A stretch of DNA of 64,000 bases. It comes from Lacticaseibacillus paracasei subsp. paracasei. Its GTDB lineage: Bacteria; Bacillota; Bacilli; Lactobacillales; Lactobacillaceae. The position numbers were made by a program, and so were the translations under genes. The DNA lies in the NCBI RefSeq assembly GCF_000829035.1, contig NZ_AP012541.1, positions 1 to 64,000 on the forward strand. Reading direction: 5' to 3'. Of the stretch, positions 26,309 through 35,800 are shown piece after piece (position 1 is the first letter of the stretch; the number at the start of each line of letters is the position of its first letter). The notes under the pieces are model-generated. The model saw only the letters and a list, made by a program, of their open reading frames with translations, ran no database searches and was not told the origin of the DNA.

Positions 26309-26860
26309 ATGTCGGGGACGAAGGATAATCGGCGGGTTCAGTATACGACGGATCGATTTAAAGACGCTTTGTTGCATATTTTGGCGACGAAACCATTGGA
26401 TGAGGTCACGGTGACTGAGCTTTGTCGACAGGCAGATTTGAATCGCGGGACGTTTTACTTACATTTTCAATCTCCACGCGATTTGTTCGAACGCATTGAA
26501 ATGGATTTGGTCGAGGCAATTCGGCCTTATCTAACGGTTAAAATAAACGATATGGCCACATGGTTGGTGCCGATTTTAAATGTCATTGCCAATCAGCCGC
26601 AAGCAGCAGCGATTATTTTGAATAATCCTGATAGCGTGGTGTTGAAGAAGATAACGGATCCAATTCGACAAAAAACAGAAACCAGCTATCAATCGTGGTA
26701 TGGTGAGACCGACAAAAGTGTTCTCACTTACTACTACGCGTTCTTCATTGACGGGGCAATTGGCGTGCTGACAAAATGGTTGAAAAATGGCACGGTTGAG
26801 CATTCTGAACAGATTGCGGCGGTGATCGAAAATGTCGTGACTAAAGGCGCACCGCATTAA
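26309..26860 (+). CDS. TetR/AcrR family regulator
   Basis: A 183-residue regulator with an N-terminal helix-turn-helix (VTVTELCRQADLNRGTFYLHFQ, about residues 31-52) and a helical ligand-binding C-terminal domain. The FYLHF recognition motif is the TetR hallmark. I start at 26309, correctly spaced from GGAGG; earlier in-frame ATGs either touch that site or give a tail unlike the family. It is divergent from the FtsX-type ABC exporter, its likely target. Confidence 0.9.
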   Translation: MSGTKDNRRVQYTTDRFKDALLHILATKPLDEVTVTELCRQADLNRGTFYLHFQSPRDLFERIEMDLVEAIRPYLTVKINDMATWLVPILNVIANQPQAAAIILNNPDSVVLKKITDPIRQKTETSYQSWYGETDKSVLTYYYAFFIDGAIGVLTKWLKNGTVEHSEQIAAVIENVVTKGAPH

Positions 26861-26903
26861 ATTATAGCAAGTGAAATTAGACAAATAATATAGGGGAATT
26901 AGC

Positions 26904-27710
26904 ATGCAGAATGTAAAATTAATTGCGAGTGACATGGACCAGACTTTACTGACAAGTGCAGGGACCTTGCCGCCGCATTTTGATCGTTATCTTCATCGCC
27001 TTGGCGAGGCTGGCATTGAGTTTGCCGTGGCTAGTGGACGGCCGCTTTATACGCTACAGGAAACTTTCCCACACTTTAGTGACCGAATTTCGATGGTCTG
27101 CGATAACGGCGGCCTTGTTTATTCGCACGGCCAATTAATCGGGAAAAGCCTGATCCCTGAGGAAAAATATCGTGAGATCGTGCAATTTATCATGACGAAA
27201 ACAGACGGTGTTCCTGTCCTGTGTGCTTTGGATGCCGCGTATATTAATGCTACTGATGCCCAATATTCACCAGCTCTTTTGCCGTTTTATCACCAATTGA
27301 AAAAGGTGCCGGATTTGTTAACGCAGTCGCTGGCAGTTGATAAGGTGACAATTTATTTTCCAAATAAAGACAGCCGCAAAAATTCCGAACGTTATTTCCG
27401 CCCAGTATTTGGCAAGAATTATACCGTTCAAGTCAGCGGTGAGACTTGGCTAGATATTCAGAACCTCGGCGTGAACAAGGGCCGCGGCATGCGAATTTTG
27501 AGTCGTCATTTTGATATTCCTACGACACAAATGATGGCGTTTGGCGATTATGATAATGATATTCCAATGCTAGAAACGGTTGGTTACAGTTACATCATGG
27601 CCAATGCAACGCAAGGCATGGCGCAACATGCCAAATATCGCACGCGGAGTAACGATGAATTCGGCGTCTTGCATGTGATGGATCAGGTGTTACAAGCGCA
27701 AGAAGGCTAG
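26904..27710 (+). CDS. Cof-type HAD-superfamily phosphatase
   Basis: A 268-residue hydrolase that removes phosphate from small metabolites. Motif I SDMDQTLLTS (nucleophile Asp), motif II in ASGRP, and motif IV FGDYDNDIPML are present, with a Cof-type C2 cap in between. Family members often have broad sugar-phosphate or flavin-phosphate activity; the substrate is not predictable. GGGGAATTAGC precedes the ATG. A small membrane-protein gene starts four bases after its stop. Confidence 0.95.
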   Translation: MQNVKLIASDMDQTLLTSAGTLPPHFDRYLHRLGEAGIEFAVASGRPLYTLQETFPHFSDRISMVCDNGGLVYSHGQLIGKSLIPEEKYREIVQFIMTKTDGVPVLCALDAAYINATDAQYSPALLPFYHQLKKVPDLLTQSLAVDKVTIYFPNKDSRKNSERYFRPVFGKNYTVQVSGETWLDIQNLGVNKGRGMRILSRHFDIPTTQMMAFGDYDNDIPMLETVGYSYIMANATQGMAQHAKYRTRSNDEFGVLHVMDQVLQAQEG

Positions 27711-27714
27711 GCTA

Positions 27715-28035
27715 ATGGCAGTTATCTCAATACGTGTGGCAATTGGTGTATACGGCTTTTTGATGTTATTAACAGCGTGGCAAGCATGGCAGAAAAAACA
27801 AGGGGATGTCCGTTTAGACCAACTGACGGCCCTGGCTGCGGCCTTAGTGATGACTGCGGCAATTATTCCTGATAAGTTCAGTGCGCTCACCGTTTTATTG
27901 ATTGGGTTATTGGCTTTGTCCACGGTGACATGGTTCAATGGCGTCGCGGTATACGGTAAACCGCATGTGAATCATCACATCATCAGATTACTGGTCCATC
28001 TTGTTTTGTTTGGGTTAGCGGTGTGGCTGTTTTGA
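27715..28035 (+). CDS. Hypothetical membrane protein
   Basis: A 106-residue protein with four hydrophobic segments (IAIGVYGFLMLLTAW-like start, LTALAAALVMTAAII, LTVLLIGLLALSTVTWF, LLVHLVLFGLAVWLF). I do not recognise the family. It begins four bases after the HAD phosphatase stop, using that gene's end as ribosome-site region, and is followed by a shared terminator, so the two form an operon. Confidence 0.75.
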   Translation: MAVISIRVAIGVYGFLMLLTAWQAWQKKQGDVRLDQLTALAAALVMTAAIIPDKFSALTVLLIGLLALSTVTWFNGVAVYGKPHVNHHIIRLLVHLVLFGLAVWLF

Positions 28036-28041
28036 GTAATT

Positions 28042-28084
28042 AAAAAGCAGTATCACTTGTGAAGGCAAGCGATACTGCTTTTTA
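28042..28084. terminator. Bidirectional terminator
   Basis: Arms AAAAAGCAGTATC and GATACTGCTTTTT with an inner CTTG/CAAG stem, between the convergent genes ending at 28035 and 28092. Confidence 0.9.
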
Positions 28085-28091
28085 ATACTGG

Positions 28092-28865
28092 TTAAAGATA
28101 AGCCTGCGCAAATAACTTGGCTGCTAACAAAAAGGCTAAGGCTGCGATGATGAATCGTAACAGTTGAACCGGCAGGCGGCGGGCAATGATGGGGCCGATA
28201 TAGCCACCGATGAACAGACCGATGCCGAGCGGGATGACCATGAGCCATTCAATTTTGGTGGTGAAGGCGTAAATGACGGTGGCGATGGCATTGGCGGCGA
28301 ATCCGGTCAAATTCTTCATGGAATTGGAGACGATGAAAGGTTGATCAACGGTCAAGGTTAAGGTTGCCAGCATGACCACACCCGTAGCGGCGCCGAAATA
28401 GCCAGCATAGGCGCCAGTAACAAAAATGACGATGGTTTGAGCGGCTTCTTGTCCAAATGTTAAGGTGCGTGCCGGTTCTCCGGGACGATGTTCTTGAGTT
28501 GGCAGTCGGCCGCTGAAGAGTAGTAACAGGCCCGCGGCAATGATGAAGAAAGGCACAACTTTTTCAAATGTGGCTGCCGGGGCGATCAGCAACAAGGCAC
28601 TGCCAAAAATACTACCAAGTGATACCAGTAAGATCAGCCGCCAGAGAAATTTACCGCGGCCACGGAGTTCTGGCAGTGAGGATACAGCCGAGCCAACCCC
28701 AGTAAAAACGAGTGCTGCGGTATTTGTGACGTTAGCAATGACCGGCGGCACGCCAATTGCAAGCAAGGCTGGGTACGAAACCAGTGAAGCCAAGCCAGCT
28801 AAAGTAGACGTTAGTCCAGCACCGATCCCGGCAATCAGTAGAAAGGCAAAGATCGAAAAATTCAT
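28092..28865 (-). CDS. TSUP-family (TauE/SafE) membrane transporter
   Basis: A 257-residue membrane protein with about eight helices and the internal duplication typical of the TauE/SafE family (GIGAGLTSTLAGLASLVSYPALLAIGVPP near the N-terminus; GAYAGYFGAATGVVMLATL in the middle). Family members move sulfite, sulfonates or organic acids; the substrate is not evident. GGAGGAGC precedes the ATG. Monocistronic, convergent to the HAD operon. Confidence 0.92.
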   Translation of the reverse strand: MNFSIFAFLLIAGIGAGLTSTLAGLASLVSYPALLAIGVPPVIANVTNTAALVFTGVGSAVSSLPELRGRGKFLWRLILLVSLGSIFGSALLLIAPAATFEKVVPFFIIAAGLLLLFSGRLPTQEHRPGEPARTLTFGQEAAQTIVIFVTGAYAGYFGAATGVVMLATLTLTVDQPFIVSNSMKNLTGFAANAIATVIYAFTTKIEWLMVIPLGIGLFIGGYIGPIIARRLPVQLLRFIIAALAFLLAAKLFAQAYL

Positions 28866-29042
28866 ATTGCTCCTCCAAGAATTTGAATGGACGTCATCTA
28901 GCGCATTTAGAAATGCCGTGTGTCAGGTCGGACTGTGACCATGGGGCACTCACAGTTTTTTTACGCTGTCGAACGTTGATAGGTCAATCATACGCTAAAG
29001 CACCGTCATTTGGGGTTATGATAAAAAGCGAAGAAGGGACAG

Positions 29043-29648
29043 ATGCACATGTTTGAAAATAGTAAGAGCCGACTTGATGCCATTTCTGACGGCGTTTTTG
29101 CGGTTGTGCTGACATTAATGGTGTTGGACATTAAGGTGCCTAAAACACTGACCATAGCAGATCTTTATGCGACTGGTTTCTCTGTCGTCATTTACTTTAT
29201 CAGTTTTGCGGTGGTCGGCCAATACTGGACATTTCACCAAGAACTACTACATACCGTTACGCAACCGAGCACTAATTTCTTAGTATTAAATTTTTTCTAT
29301 CTTGTGTTCATCTGTTTAGTGCCATTTGCGACCAGTTTCATCGGTGACCATCCAGGCAGTCGGATCAGTGCAACATTATTTGCCATCATTATTTTTATGG
29401 TCGATTTGTTTCAATTTATTTTGTTCCGATCCGTCATTGGCGAACGACCAAAAAAGGAAAACCTAAATGCCCATGATTGGGAGGAATATCGCGCGGTATC
29501 ACTCATGGTGCTCGTCGCCATTGTTTACATTCTGGTGGGCTTGCTGCTGCCGAAGTGGATTCTTGTTGTGATTGCCCTCGGTTTAGGCGCACGAACCCTG
29601 AATAATACAATTGGACGCCGGCTTCAGCGCCAAAGCAAAGCTAAGTAA
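29043..29648 (+). CDS. TMEM175/DUF1211-type membrane protein (second paralogue)
   Basis: A 201-residue protein with about six helices and the motif RLDAISDGVFAVVLTLMVLDIKVP near the N-terminus, the RxxxxSDG variant of the TMEM175 signature. Characterised bacterial members are potassium channels; that activity is not shown here. It is only moderately similar to the 18772 protein. Either ATG at 29043 or 29049 could start it; GAAGGG favours the first. It stands alone. Confidence 0.9.
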   Translation: MHMFENSKSRLDAISDGVFAVVLTLMVLDIKVPKTLTIADLYATGFSVVIYFISFAVVGQYWTFHQELLHTVTQPSTNFLVLNFFYLVFICLVPFATSFIGDHPGSRISATLFAIIIFMVDLFQFILFRSVIGERPKKENLNAHDWEEYRAVSLMVLVAIVYILVGLLLPKWILVVIALGLGARTLNNTIGRRLQRQSKAK

Positions 29649-29721
29649 AGGCGAATAATTTTTCGCATAATGGGAAACGTTCTTTTCTTTCCCATGAATG
29701 ACCTAGTGAGCTTTAAAGACC

Positions 29722-29758
29722 CCAGTGCCATGCCGGAGATTGCGGAGTTTGGCACGGC
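29722..29758 (-). repeat. Internally deleted derivative of the 185-bp inverted-repeat element
   Basis: Twenty-seven bases (29732-29758, minus strand) are identical to the left end of the element at 55244, and are followed by CATGGCACTGG, resembling that element's right end GGCACTGG. The middle is missing. Confidence 0.65.
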
Positions 29759-29771
29759 TGAGTTAGATTGT

Positions 29772-30665
29772 TCAATTTTTCCGAATGTACCGATTAAGCA
29801 GCAATCCCAATGCGATCCACAAGATGGCCGCGATGATAATCGTGATAATCCAGCCGAGTGGTTCGTGGGCGAAAGGCAGGGGCACGTTCATGCCAAAAAA
29901 GCCGGAAACGATGGTCGGCACGGTGAGCAAAATCGACCATACTGTCATGAACCGCATGATGTCATTCAAGTTATTATTCAAAACGGTGTTGTAGCTATCC
30001 GTTAAGTGATCCAAGGTGTGGGAAGACAAGTTCATCATTTCCGCAATCTGATCGGCTTCAATGATGACATCCTCCAGTTGTTCCCCTTGTGTGCCAGTGA
30101 TGCCAGGCACACGGGTTGACGCGTGGATCTGTTTCAAAACAGCGGCATTTTGGATCGTTGCTCGAACCAAAAAATCAGCACTCAAGGCAAGTTCGGCGAT
30201 TTTCAACAAGTCTTTTTTGGTCGTGTGTTCACGTAAGCGTGTGGCAATTTGACGACGAGTGGCGTCTTGCTGCTTCACCAGTGTGACAAAATTATCGGTG
30301 ATAGCAAGCAGGCATTGCCACAAAAGGCTGTATACCGATTCGCTGCCAAATCGCGCAACCGTTTTGGCGATGGCGGCATTGGTATTGTTCACATCATGGC
30401 TGCCAACTGTGATGAGGCGGTCATCGGTGACGAGAAACGCCATGGGTTCAGAAAGGTAGCCATCGGTATCAGGTTTATCGCTAGGCACATTATAAATCAG
30501 CAGAAAAGTGTCACTCTCTGCATCGTATTCCATATGCGGTTGCTCGTAATCGTCACGGGCGTATCCCAGCATTTCATCGGTGATACCAAAATCAATTTGT
30601 AATTGTGTCAGTCCTGACGCATCGTCGCGCGTGACCGGACGCCAGGTTTCAGTAGGGGTTGGCAT
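29772..30665 (-). CDS. corA: CorA-family divalent metal transporter
   Basis: A 297-residue protein with a large cytoplasmic N-terminal domain and two C-terminal helices. The hallmark GMN motif lies at the end of the first helix (SGFFGMNVPLPF), followed by the second helix (IITIIIAAILWIALGLLL) and a basic tail. CorA proteins are pentameric channels for Mg2+ and sometimes Co2+ or Ni2+. I start at ATG 30665, after AAAAGGA. A TetR-type regulator is encoded just upstream on the same strand. Confidence 0.93.
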   Translation of the reverse strand: MPTPTETWRPVTRDDASGLTQLQIDFGITDEMLGYARDDYEQPHMEYDAESDTFLLIYNVPSDKPDTDGYLSEPMAFLVTDDRLITVGSHDVNNTNAAIAKTVARFGSESVYSLLWQCLLAITDNFVTLVKQQDATRRQIATRLREHTTKKDLLKIAELALSADFLVRATIQNAAVLKQIHASTRVPGITGTQGEQLEDVIIEADQIAEMMNLSSHTLDHLTDSYNTVLNNNLNDIMRFMTVWSILLTVPTIVSGFFGMNVPLPFAHEPLGWIITIIIAAILWIALGLLLNRYIRKN

Positions 30666-30713
30666 TAGCAAAAGTCCTTTTCAAAACAGAAGTGAGCGGT
30701 AAGTAGCAGGTGG

Positions 30714-31352
30714 CTAGTTCGGCGATAAGGCCTTGATAGCGGCGGTGATCGCGTGATTGACGGTATTGGCGTCCAAAGGTTGGTCAAAATACAAGAAGCC
30801 TAAAATCAAGCCACCGGTCATCGACCACATTGTTCGCAGAATATCTTCAAGCGGCCAATCAACAATCAAACCGCGCTTTACCATCGCGTTCAGGTCATGT
30901 GTCATGGATTCCCAATAATGGGTGGTGAAACCATCAACGACCTGAGCCCGCACCTGCGTATCATTCAGTAATTCCGACAGTACAATTTTGATGATCTGGG
31001 CATTATCTTTTAAAAAAGTCACGCGATCCTTTATTAACACCGTCAAGAAAGTTTCCAATGAGACATAGTCCTGATGGAGGCGAGACTTAATGAAATCGTC
31101 CAACTCATCAGGGAACATTTGACTCAGCACCGGTGCGATGATGGCATTGAGCAAGCCGCGTTTATTGGTAAAGCGGCTGTAAATATTCCCCTCGGCCACC
31201 CCAGCTCGCAAAGCAATTTCTTTGGTACTGGCCGCGGCGTATCCTTTTTCAGCAAAAACCTCAATGGCCGCAATGATGATGAGTTTCTGCTTAGCGGTGA
31301 AATTGGTAAAAAGTTGCGTCTGATGCAAGATGTTGTCTGCTGAGCTGGCCAT
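30714..31352 (-). CDS. TetR/AcrR family regulator
   Basis: A 212-residue regulator with a typical N-terminal DNA-binding domain: IIIAAIEVFAEKGYAAASTKEIALRAGVAEGNIYSRFTNK (about 25-64), where the AEGNIYSRF recognition helix is TetR-like. The C-terminal domain is helical and of unknown ligand. It lies 48 bp upstream of corA on the same strand and 228 bp from the divergent mntH; either may be its target. Start at 31352. Confidence 0.92.
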   Translation of the reverse strand: MASSADNILHQTQLFTNFTAKQKLIIIAAIEVFAEKGYAAASTKEIALRAGVAEGNIYSRFTNKRGLLNAIIAPVLSQMFPDELDDFIKSRLHQDYVSLETFLTVLIKDRVTFLKDNAQIIKIVLSELLNDTQVRAQVVDGFTTHYWESMTHDLNAMVKRGLIVDWPLEDILRTMWSMTGGLILGFLYFDQPLDANTVNHAITAAIKALSPN

Positions 31353-31457
31353 ACGTCAGGATCCCTTCTCATGGGTTTGAGTGAAAACTTAAAGTCAACA
31401 AGTTGGTCCCATTATAGCACGCAGCCTGTTGCCTCAATAGCGATTTTGGCGAATAAG

Positions 31458-31471
31458 TTAAGCAAGCCTAA
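31458..31471. promoter_or_regulatory. MntR/DtxR-like operator candidate upstream of mntH
   Basis: Near-palindrome TTAAGCAAGCCTAA directly upstream of the mntH -35. Its form recalls DtxR/MntR sites; only a candidate. Confidence 0.35.
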
Positions 31472-31479
31472 CCTTTTTC

Positions 31480-31507
31480 TTGACCTGTATCCAAAAGGGT
31501 GTATATT
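31480..31507 (+). promoter_or_regulatory. mntH promoter
   Basis: TTGACC (31480-31485), 16-bp spacer, TATATT (31502-31507). Confidence 0.65.
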
Positions 31508-31580
31508 TATGTCGGACGATGTTGAGTAAATACTCAAATTAGACCCAAATTTCAAGCCAATGGAAAGAGGGCTTCACACA

Positions 31581-32957
31581 ATGGCATCAGAAGATAAAAA
31601 ATCAAAACGCGAACACATTATTCACTTCGAAGATACGCCAAGCAAAAGTCTTGATGAGGTGAATGGCAGTGTTGAAGTACCGCACAATGCGGGCTTTTGG
31701 AAAACTTTAGCAGCTTATACTGGCCCAGGCATCCTAGTTGCCGTTGGGTATATGGATCCTGGTAACTGGATCACCAGTATTGCCGGTGGCGCTTCATTTA
31801 AATATTCCTTGCTATCTGTCATTCTTATTTCCAGTCTGATTGCGATGCTGCTGCAAGCCATGGCGGCTCGTCTTGGTATTGTGACCGGCAGAGATTTAGC
31901 GCAGATGACACGTGATCACACCAGCAAAGCGATGGGCGGTTTTCTTTGGGTCATTACAGAACTTGCGATTATGGCGACTGATATCGCCGAAATCATTGGC
32001 TCTGCCATTGCCTTGAAGTTACTGTTCAACATGCCGCTGATTGTCGGCATCATTATCACGACCGCCGATGTGCTGATCCTCTTACTGCTCATGCGCCTCG
32101 GTTTCCGTAAGATTGAGGCGGTTGTTGCGACCTTAGTGCTGGTTATCTTATTGGTTTTCGCTTATGAAGTGATTCTCGCGCAACCAAATGTCCCGGAACT
32201 GCTGAAAGGCTATCTGCCACACGCGGATATCGTGACCAACAAATCAATGCTCTATCTCTCTTTGGGGATTGTTGGTGCCACGGTGATGCCGCATGACCTG
32301 TTCCTCGGCTCCTCGATTTCGCAAACACGAAAAATTGATCGCACGAAGCACGAAGAAGTCAAAAAGGCGATTAAGTTCTCCACCATTGATTCCAACCTGC
32401 AACTGACCATGGCTTTCATTGTCAACTCACTACTGCTGATTCTTGGCGCAGCGCTGTTCTTCGGCACCAGTAGCTCAGTTGGCCGCTTCGTTGATCTTTT
32501 CAACGCATTAAGCAACTCCCAGATTGTCGGTGCGATCGCCAGCCCGATGCTTTCCATGTTGTTCGCGGTTGCGCTGCTCGCATCCGGCCAAAGCTCCACG
32601 ATTACAGGAACACTTGCCGGTCAGATTATCATGGAAGGCTTCATTCATTTGAAAATGCCGCTCTGGGCCCAACGACTTTTGACTCGGCTCATGTCCGTGA
32701 CCCCAGTGCTCATCTTCGCGATTTACTACCATGGCAACGAAGCCAAAATCGAAAACCTGTTGACCTTCTCGCAGGTCTTCCTCAGTATCGCATTACCATT
32801 CGCCGTCATCCCGCTAGTGCTCTACACTAGTGATAAAAAAATCATGGGTGAGTTCGCCAACCGTGCTTGGGTGAAGTGGACAGCATGGTTCATCAGTGGG
32901 GTCCTGATCATTTTGAACCTTTACCTGATTGCGCAGACGTTAGGGTTTGTTAAATAA
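31581..32957 (+). CDS. mntH: Nramp-type Mn2+/H+ symporter
   Basis: A 458-residue proton-coupled manganese importer with about eleven helices. The two metal-site motifs are clear: DPGNW in helix 1 ([11 protein letters not shown]) and MPH in helix 6 ([13 protein letters not shown]). Lactobacilli use high manganese for oxidative defence, and many carry several MntH paralogues. I start at 31581, with GAAAGAGGG upstream; the ATG at 31560 lies before that site. A terminator follows. Control by an MntR-type repressor is suggested by the upstream site. Confidence 0.96.
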   Translation: MASEDKKSKREHIIHFEDTPSKSLDEVNGSVEVPHNAGFWKTLAAYTGPGILVAVGYMDPGNWITSIAGGASFKYSLLSVILISSLIAMLLQAMAARLGIVTGRDLAQMTRDHTSKAMGGFLWVITELAIMATDIAEIIGSAIALKLLFNMPLIVGIIITTADVLILLLLMRLGFRKIEAVVATLVLVILLVFAYEVILAQPNVPELLKGYLPHADIVTNKSMLYLSLGIVGATVMPHDLFLGSSISQTRKIDRTKHEEVKKAIKFSTIDSNLQLTMAFIVNSLLLILGAALFFGTSSSVGRFVDLFNALSNSQIVGAIASPMLSMLFAVALLASGQSSTITGTLAGQIIMEGFIHLKMPLWAQRLLTRLMSVTPVLIFAIYYHGNEAKIENLLTFSQVFLSIALPFAVIPLVLYTSDKKIMGEFANRAWVKWTAWFISGVLIILNLYLIAQTLGFVK

Positions 32958-32972
32958 GTCATTGTAGCAAGC

Positions 32973-33006
32973 AAAAGCCGCTCGATTCGCTGATCGAGCG
33001 GCTTTT
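32973..33006. terminator. Terminator after mntH
   Basis: Perfect arms AAAAGCCGCTCGAT and ATCGAGCGGCTTTT. Confidence 0.9.
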
Positions 33007-33179
33007 AGTGTCGATTTATTTAAAAAGGGGACAGTTGACTCATCAAATTTCGGCGTAAGGGCAGCGAGTGTTATTGGCGCTGATGTCCTAGTATATAGTA
33101 GCTGAACCAGAGCCATAGTCATTGTGATAACAGCAAATATTGCCGTCACGAAGGAGAGTGGACCTGCGTTCAATTGACA

Positions 33180-33524
33180 TCAGTTATACCAAGTCATGGT
33201 GGCAAAGCTCAAACCAAATGTCTGAACAGCGTAACGATTCGGCCGGGCACTCGTCATTTTGAGTTCTTCGTGGGAAACCGGTGAAGGCTTAACGTAATAG
33301 ACAGTGCCATCATTGTCATGACTATACGCAGGAGCATAAGCATTTTCGGATGACCGCGCAATCTTCGCGCAAAAGGCACTTTGAAAGTATCCATGCATCA
33401 AAAGCTGCGTTCTGACTGCCAGTGTTGGTGTTAGGTGACCGAGCACAAAGAGGCCAATGATGGTGCCGATGATCAGTTTAAGTACTTGGTTCGACGAAGG
33501 TTTAGTATAGGAAAAAACGCCCAT
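33180..33524 (-). CDS. Hypothetical protein with one membrane segment
   Basis: I do not recognise this 114-residue protein. A hydrophobic segment near the N-terminus (LKLIIGTIIGLFVLGHLTP) would anchor it, followed by a polar ~75-residue domain probably outside the cell (YSHDNDGTVYYVKPSPVSHEELK). There is no strong ribosome site before the ATG at 33524. The frame is open and its composition is coding-like. No operon partner is evident; the downstream open frame toward mntH looks non-coding. Confidence 0.5.
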   Translation of the reverse strand: MGVFSYTKPSSNQVLKLIIGTIIGLFVLGHLTPTLAVRTQLLMHGYFQSAFCAKIARSSENAYAPAYSHDNDGTVYYVKPSPVSHEELKMTSARPNRYAVQTFGLSFATMTWYN

Positions 33525-33599
33525 TTCTTGAACCGAAAAGAGAGCTTTATGAGCTTAAATCTTTCTCATAAGCCCCTTAAGCTAAGTCGCTATTTGATC

Positions 33600-33959
33600 T
33601 TAGCTCTCAATTGACTTTTGACATGCCATTAATTTATCAAGTGTCTCTGTATACTTTTTTCTGTCTGCTGCATTGAGGCCATTGAAAACGGTGATGGGGA
33701 CAGAAGTATTGTACTTTTGAATTAGGTTAGAAATATCTTTGACTAACTCTGCCAGAACATTACTAGACTTAGTGTTTTCGTAATATCCACGTTTTGGAGA
33801 AACCAAACGACCGGTTGTCCGAAGTCGCCGTAATACGCCAGCGATTTGTCCGTCAGAAAATTCTTCTTTAAAAGCAGTGTAAATTTCTTCCGCTTTAACA
33901 ATACGGTGCTTTTCTCCAACAAATTTTGTGATCTGAGACGCTAAATTATTTGATTCCAT
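33600..33959 (-). CDS. Hypothetical winged-helix-like protein
   Basis: A 119-residue protein beginning MESNNLASQITKFVGEKHRIV. Residues about 20-62 (KAEEIYTAFKEEFSDGQIAGVLRRLRTTGRLVSPKRGYYE) look like a winged helix: helix, turn, recognition-like helix with basic residues, then a beta-wing ending in Tyr-Tyr. The second half is helical with charged residues. It may be a small regulator, but the family is unknown to me. AAGGGGGA precedes the ATG at 33959; the upstream in-frame codons lack a site. Confidence 0.65.
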   Translation of the reverse strand: MESNNLASQITKFVGEKHRIVKAEEIYTAFKEEFSDGQIAGVLRRLRTTGRLVSPKRGYYENTKSSNVLAELVKDISNLIQKYNTSVPITVFNGLNAADRKKYTETLDKLMACQKSIES

Positions 33960-34199
33960 TTTGATTTTCCCCCTTGCGACTAAAAAGCCAGAAGTATAAT
34001 TCATGCTACGAACCGATTTTATCCCCATGTGTTCAACATGTCAAACGTTTAAACAAGCAACAATATCGACTAAATCATAAAATGCCAAACATTCCAAAAA
34101 TGACCATCTAACTTACCACGTTCGCCTCTCCCTTTTACTTTTCAGCATCATTAGTACGAACCAGTGCTATCATAAAGTCATCTGAAAGGAAGCGTGGCT

Positions 34200-35642
34200 A
34201 TGGATCAGTTTGTGAATCACTTGAGTTGTACAGCGTTGCTTGTTGGTAAGAAGGCGTCGGTTGATGGATCGACGATGATTGCGCGAAATGAGGATGCTAG
34301 CGGTGGGATTAATCCGAAGCGTTTCATTGTTGTGCAGCCGGCTGATCAGCCGCAACGGTACGTATCGACATTGAATGGGTTTCAGTTGGATTTACCGCAA
34401 ACACCGTTGCAGTATACTTGCACGCCGGTTGCTGATCAAAGTCATGGGACTTGGGGTGAAGCTGGTATCAACAGCGAGAATGTGGCGATGAGTGCAACTG
34501 AAACTGAGTTCACAAACACCACAATGCTGGGATTGGACCCGCTTGAGCCGGACGGTATTGGTGAAGAGGCCATGTTGACGGTGGTATTGCCTTATATTCA
34601 CAACGCTCGCGAAGGTGTCGAACGCCTGGGCGAGTTGGTCACCAAGTATGGTACCTGCGAAAGTAATGGGATCGCCTTTTCTGATGCTAACGAAATCTGG
34701 TATTTTGAAACAGTTGGCGGCCATCACTGGGCGGCGGAACGGATTCCTGATGATCGTTATGTGCTGGCTCCGAATCAAACTGGTATTCAGGAGATTGATT
34801 TTCAGGCACCGGAACATTACAAGTACAGTGCTGATCTCAAAGACTTTGCAGCTAAGTATCATTTGAATAAGGCAAAGGAAGGGTTCAATTTTCGAGACAT
34901 TTTCGGTGAAGATACGCAGGCCGATCATTATTACAATACGCCGCGGGTTTGGTATGCCCAGAAAATGCTGAATCCTGAAATTGATCAAGATCCTGAAAGC
35001 CGAACGATGCCGTTTAGTCGTGTCCCGAGTCACTTGATTTCAGTCGAAGATGTAGCGATGGTATTGAGCAGTCATTACCAAGCCACCGACTTTGATCCTT
35101 ACGGGCAGACCGGCACGCCTGAGACGCGGCGGCGCTATCGTCCGATTGGCATGAATCGCAATCAAGAAATGCATATTCTACAAATTCGGCCAAATATGCC
35201 GAAGAGTCATGCTGCCATTCACTGGCTTGCGGAAGGCGTTAATATTTTCAACAGCCCGGTACCATTTTTCGCCAATTGCACAACGACACCGGAGAATTTC
35301 CAGTACACGCCGATTGATAAAAGTTCAACCGATAGCTTCTATTGGCTCAACAAGCTAATCGCTATGGTGGCTGATCCGTTGTTTGCAGAACATGACTGGG
35401 ATGCCGAGTTCGCCGTATCTGAAAGTCGCAAGTTTGGTTTCGCTGCCGGCCGTGCCGCTGTGGCCAAAGGGGATGCGGCTTTTGCCGATGTCAAACCAGA
35501 AGATCTGCCAGCGTGGCATGATGCGTTGAACGCCGAAACGGCAGCGACGATCACGAATGACCTACAATACCTCTTACACCAGCTGGTTTGCATCCGCGCG
35601 GAGAAAATGACACCAAGCTTTGAAAAAGGCGGGGAACTTTAA
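34200..35642 (+). CDS. pepD: C69-family dipeptidase
   Basis: A 480-residue N-terminal-nucleophile dipeptidase with broad activity on dipeptides, part of the peptide-using system of lactic acid bacteria. The nucleophile is probably Cys11 after a short propeptide (MDQFVNHLSC). Conserved stretches DGSTMIARNEDA and GTWGEAGINSENVAMSATET are family typical. The ATG at 34200 is well spaced from AAAGGAA; a GTG two codons earlier is less likely. It stands alone and ends with a hairpin terminator. Confidence 0.93.
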   Translation: MDQFVNHLSCTALLVGKKASVDGSTMIARNEDASGGINPKRFIVVQPADQPQRYVSTLNGFQLDLPQTPLQYTCTPVADQSHGTWGEAGINSENVAMSATETEFTNTTMLGLDPLEPDGIGEEAMLTVVLPYIHNAREGVERLGELVTKYGTCESNGIAFSDANEIWYFETVGGHHWAAERIPDDRYVLAPNQTGIQEIDFQAPEHYKYSADLKDFAAKYHLNKAKEGFNFRDIFGEDTQADHYYNTPRVWYAQKMLNPEIDQDPESRTMPFSRVPSHLISVEDVAMVLSSHYQATDFDPYGQTGTPETRRRYRPIGMNRNQEMHILQIRPNMPKSHAAIHWLAEGVNIFNSPVPFFANCTTTPENFQYTPIDKSSTDSFYWLNKLIAMVADPLFAEHDWDAEFAVSESRKFGFAAGRAAVAKGDAAFADVKPEDLPAWHDALNAETAATITNDLQYLLHQLVCIRAEKMTPSFEKGGEL

Positions 35643-35700
35643 TCGGACTGCGAACTTAGCGCAGGTGCGACCGGTAAAAGAAGCAGTATGTCAAAAAAAT

Positions 35701-35750
35701 AAACGCTCAGTCCTACTGACGGATTTTCATCAGCGGGGCTGGGCGTTTAT
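35701..35750 (+). terminator. Terminator after pepD
   Basis: Arms AAACGCTCAGTCC and GGGCTGGGCGTTT with a ~23-base loop region. The T-tail overlaps TATAAT, a possible -10 for the next gene. Confidence 0.65.
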
Positions 35751-35800
35751 AATAGGCAATATGCTTTTGACAAGTATATTGACAGAAAGAAGGTCATCGC

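Noticed and set aside
29670..30005. Plus-strand open frame over corA end
   Set aside because: Antisense to corA and across the shortened repeat; no coding support.
32940..33173. Minus-strand open frame of 77 codons starting MNAGPLSFVTAIFAVITMTM
   Set aside because: Starts with TTG without a ribosome site, and its second half runs through the mntH terminator and the end of mntH.
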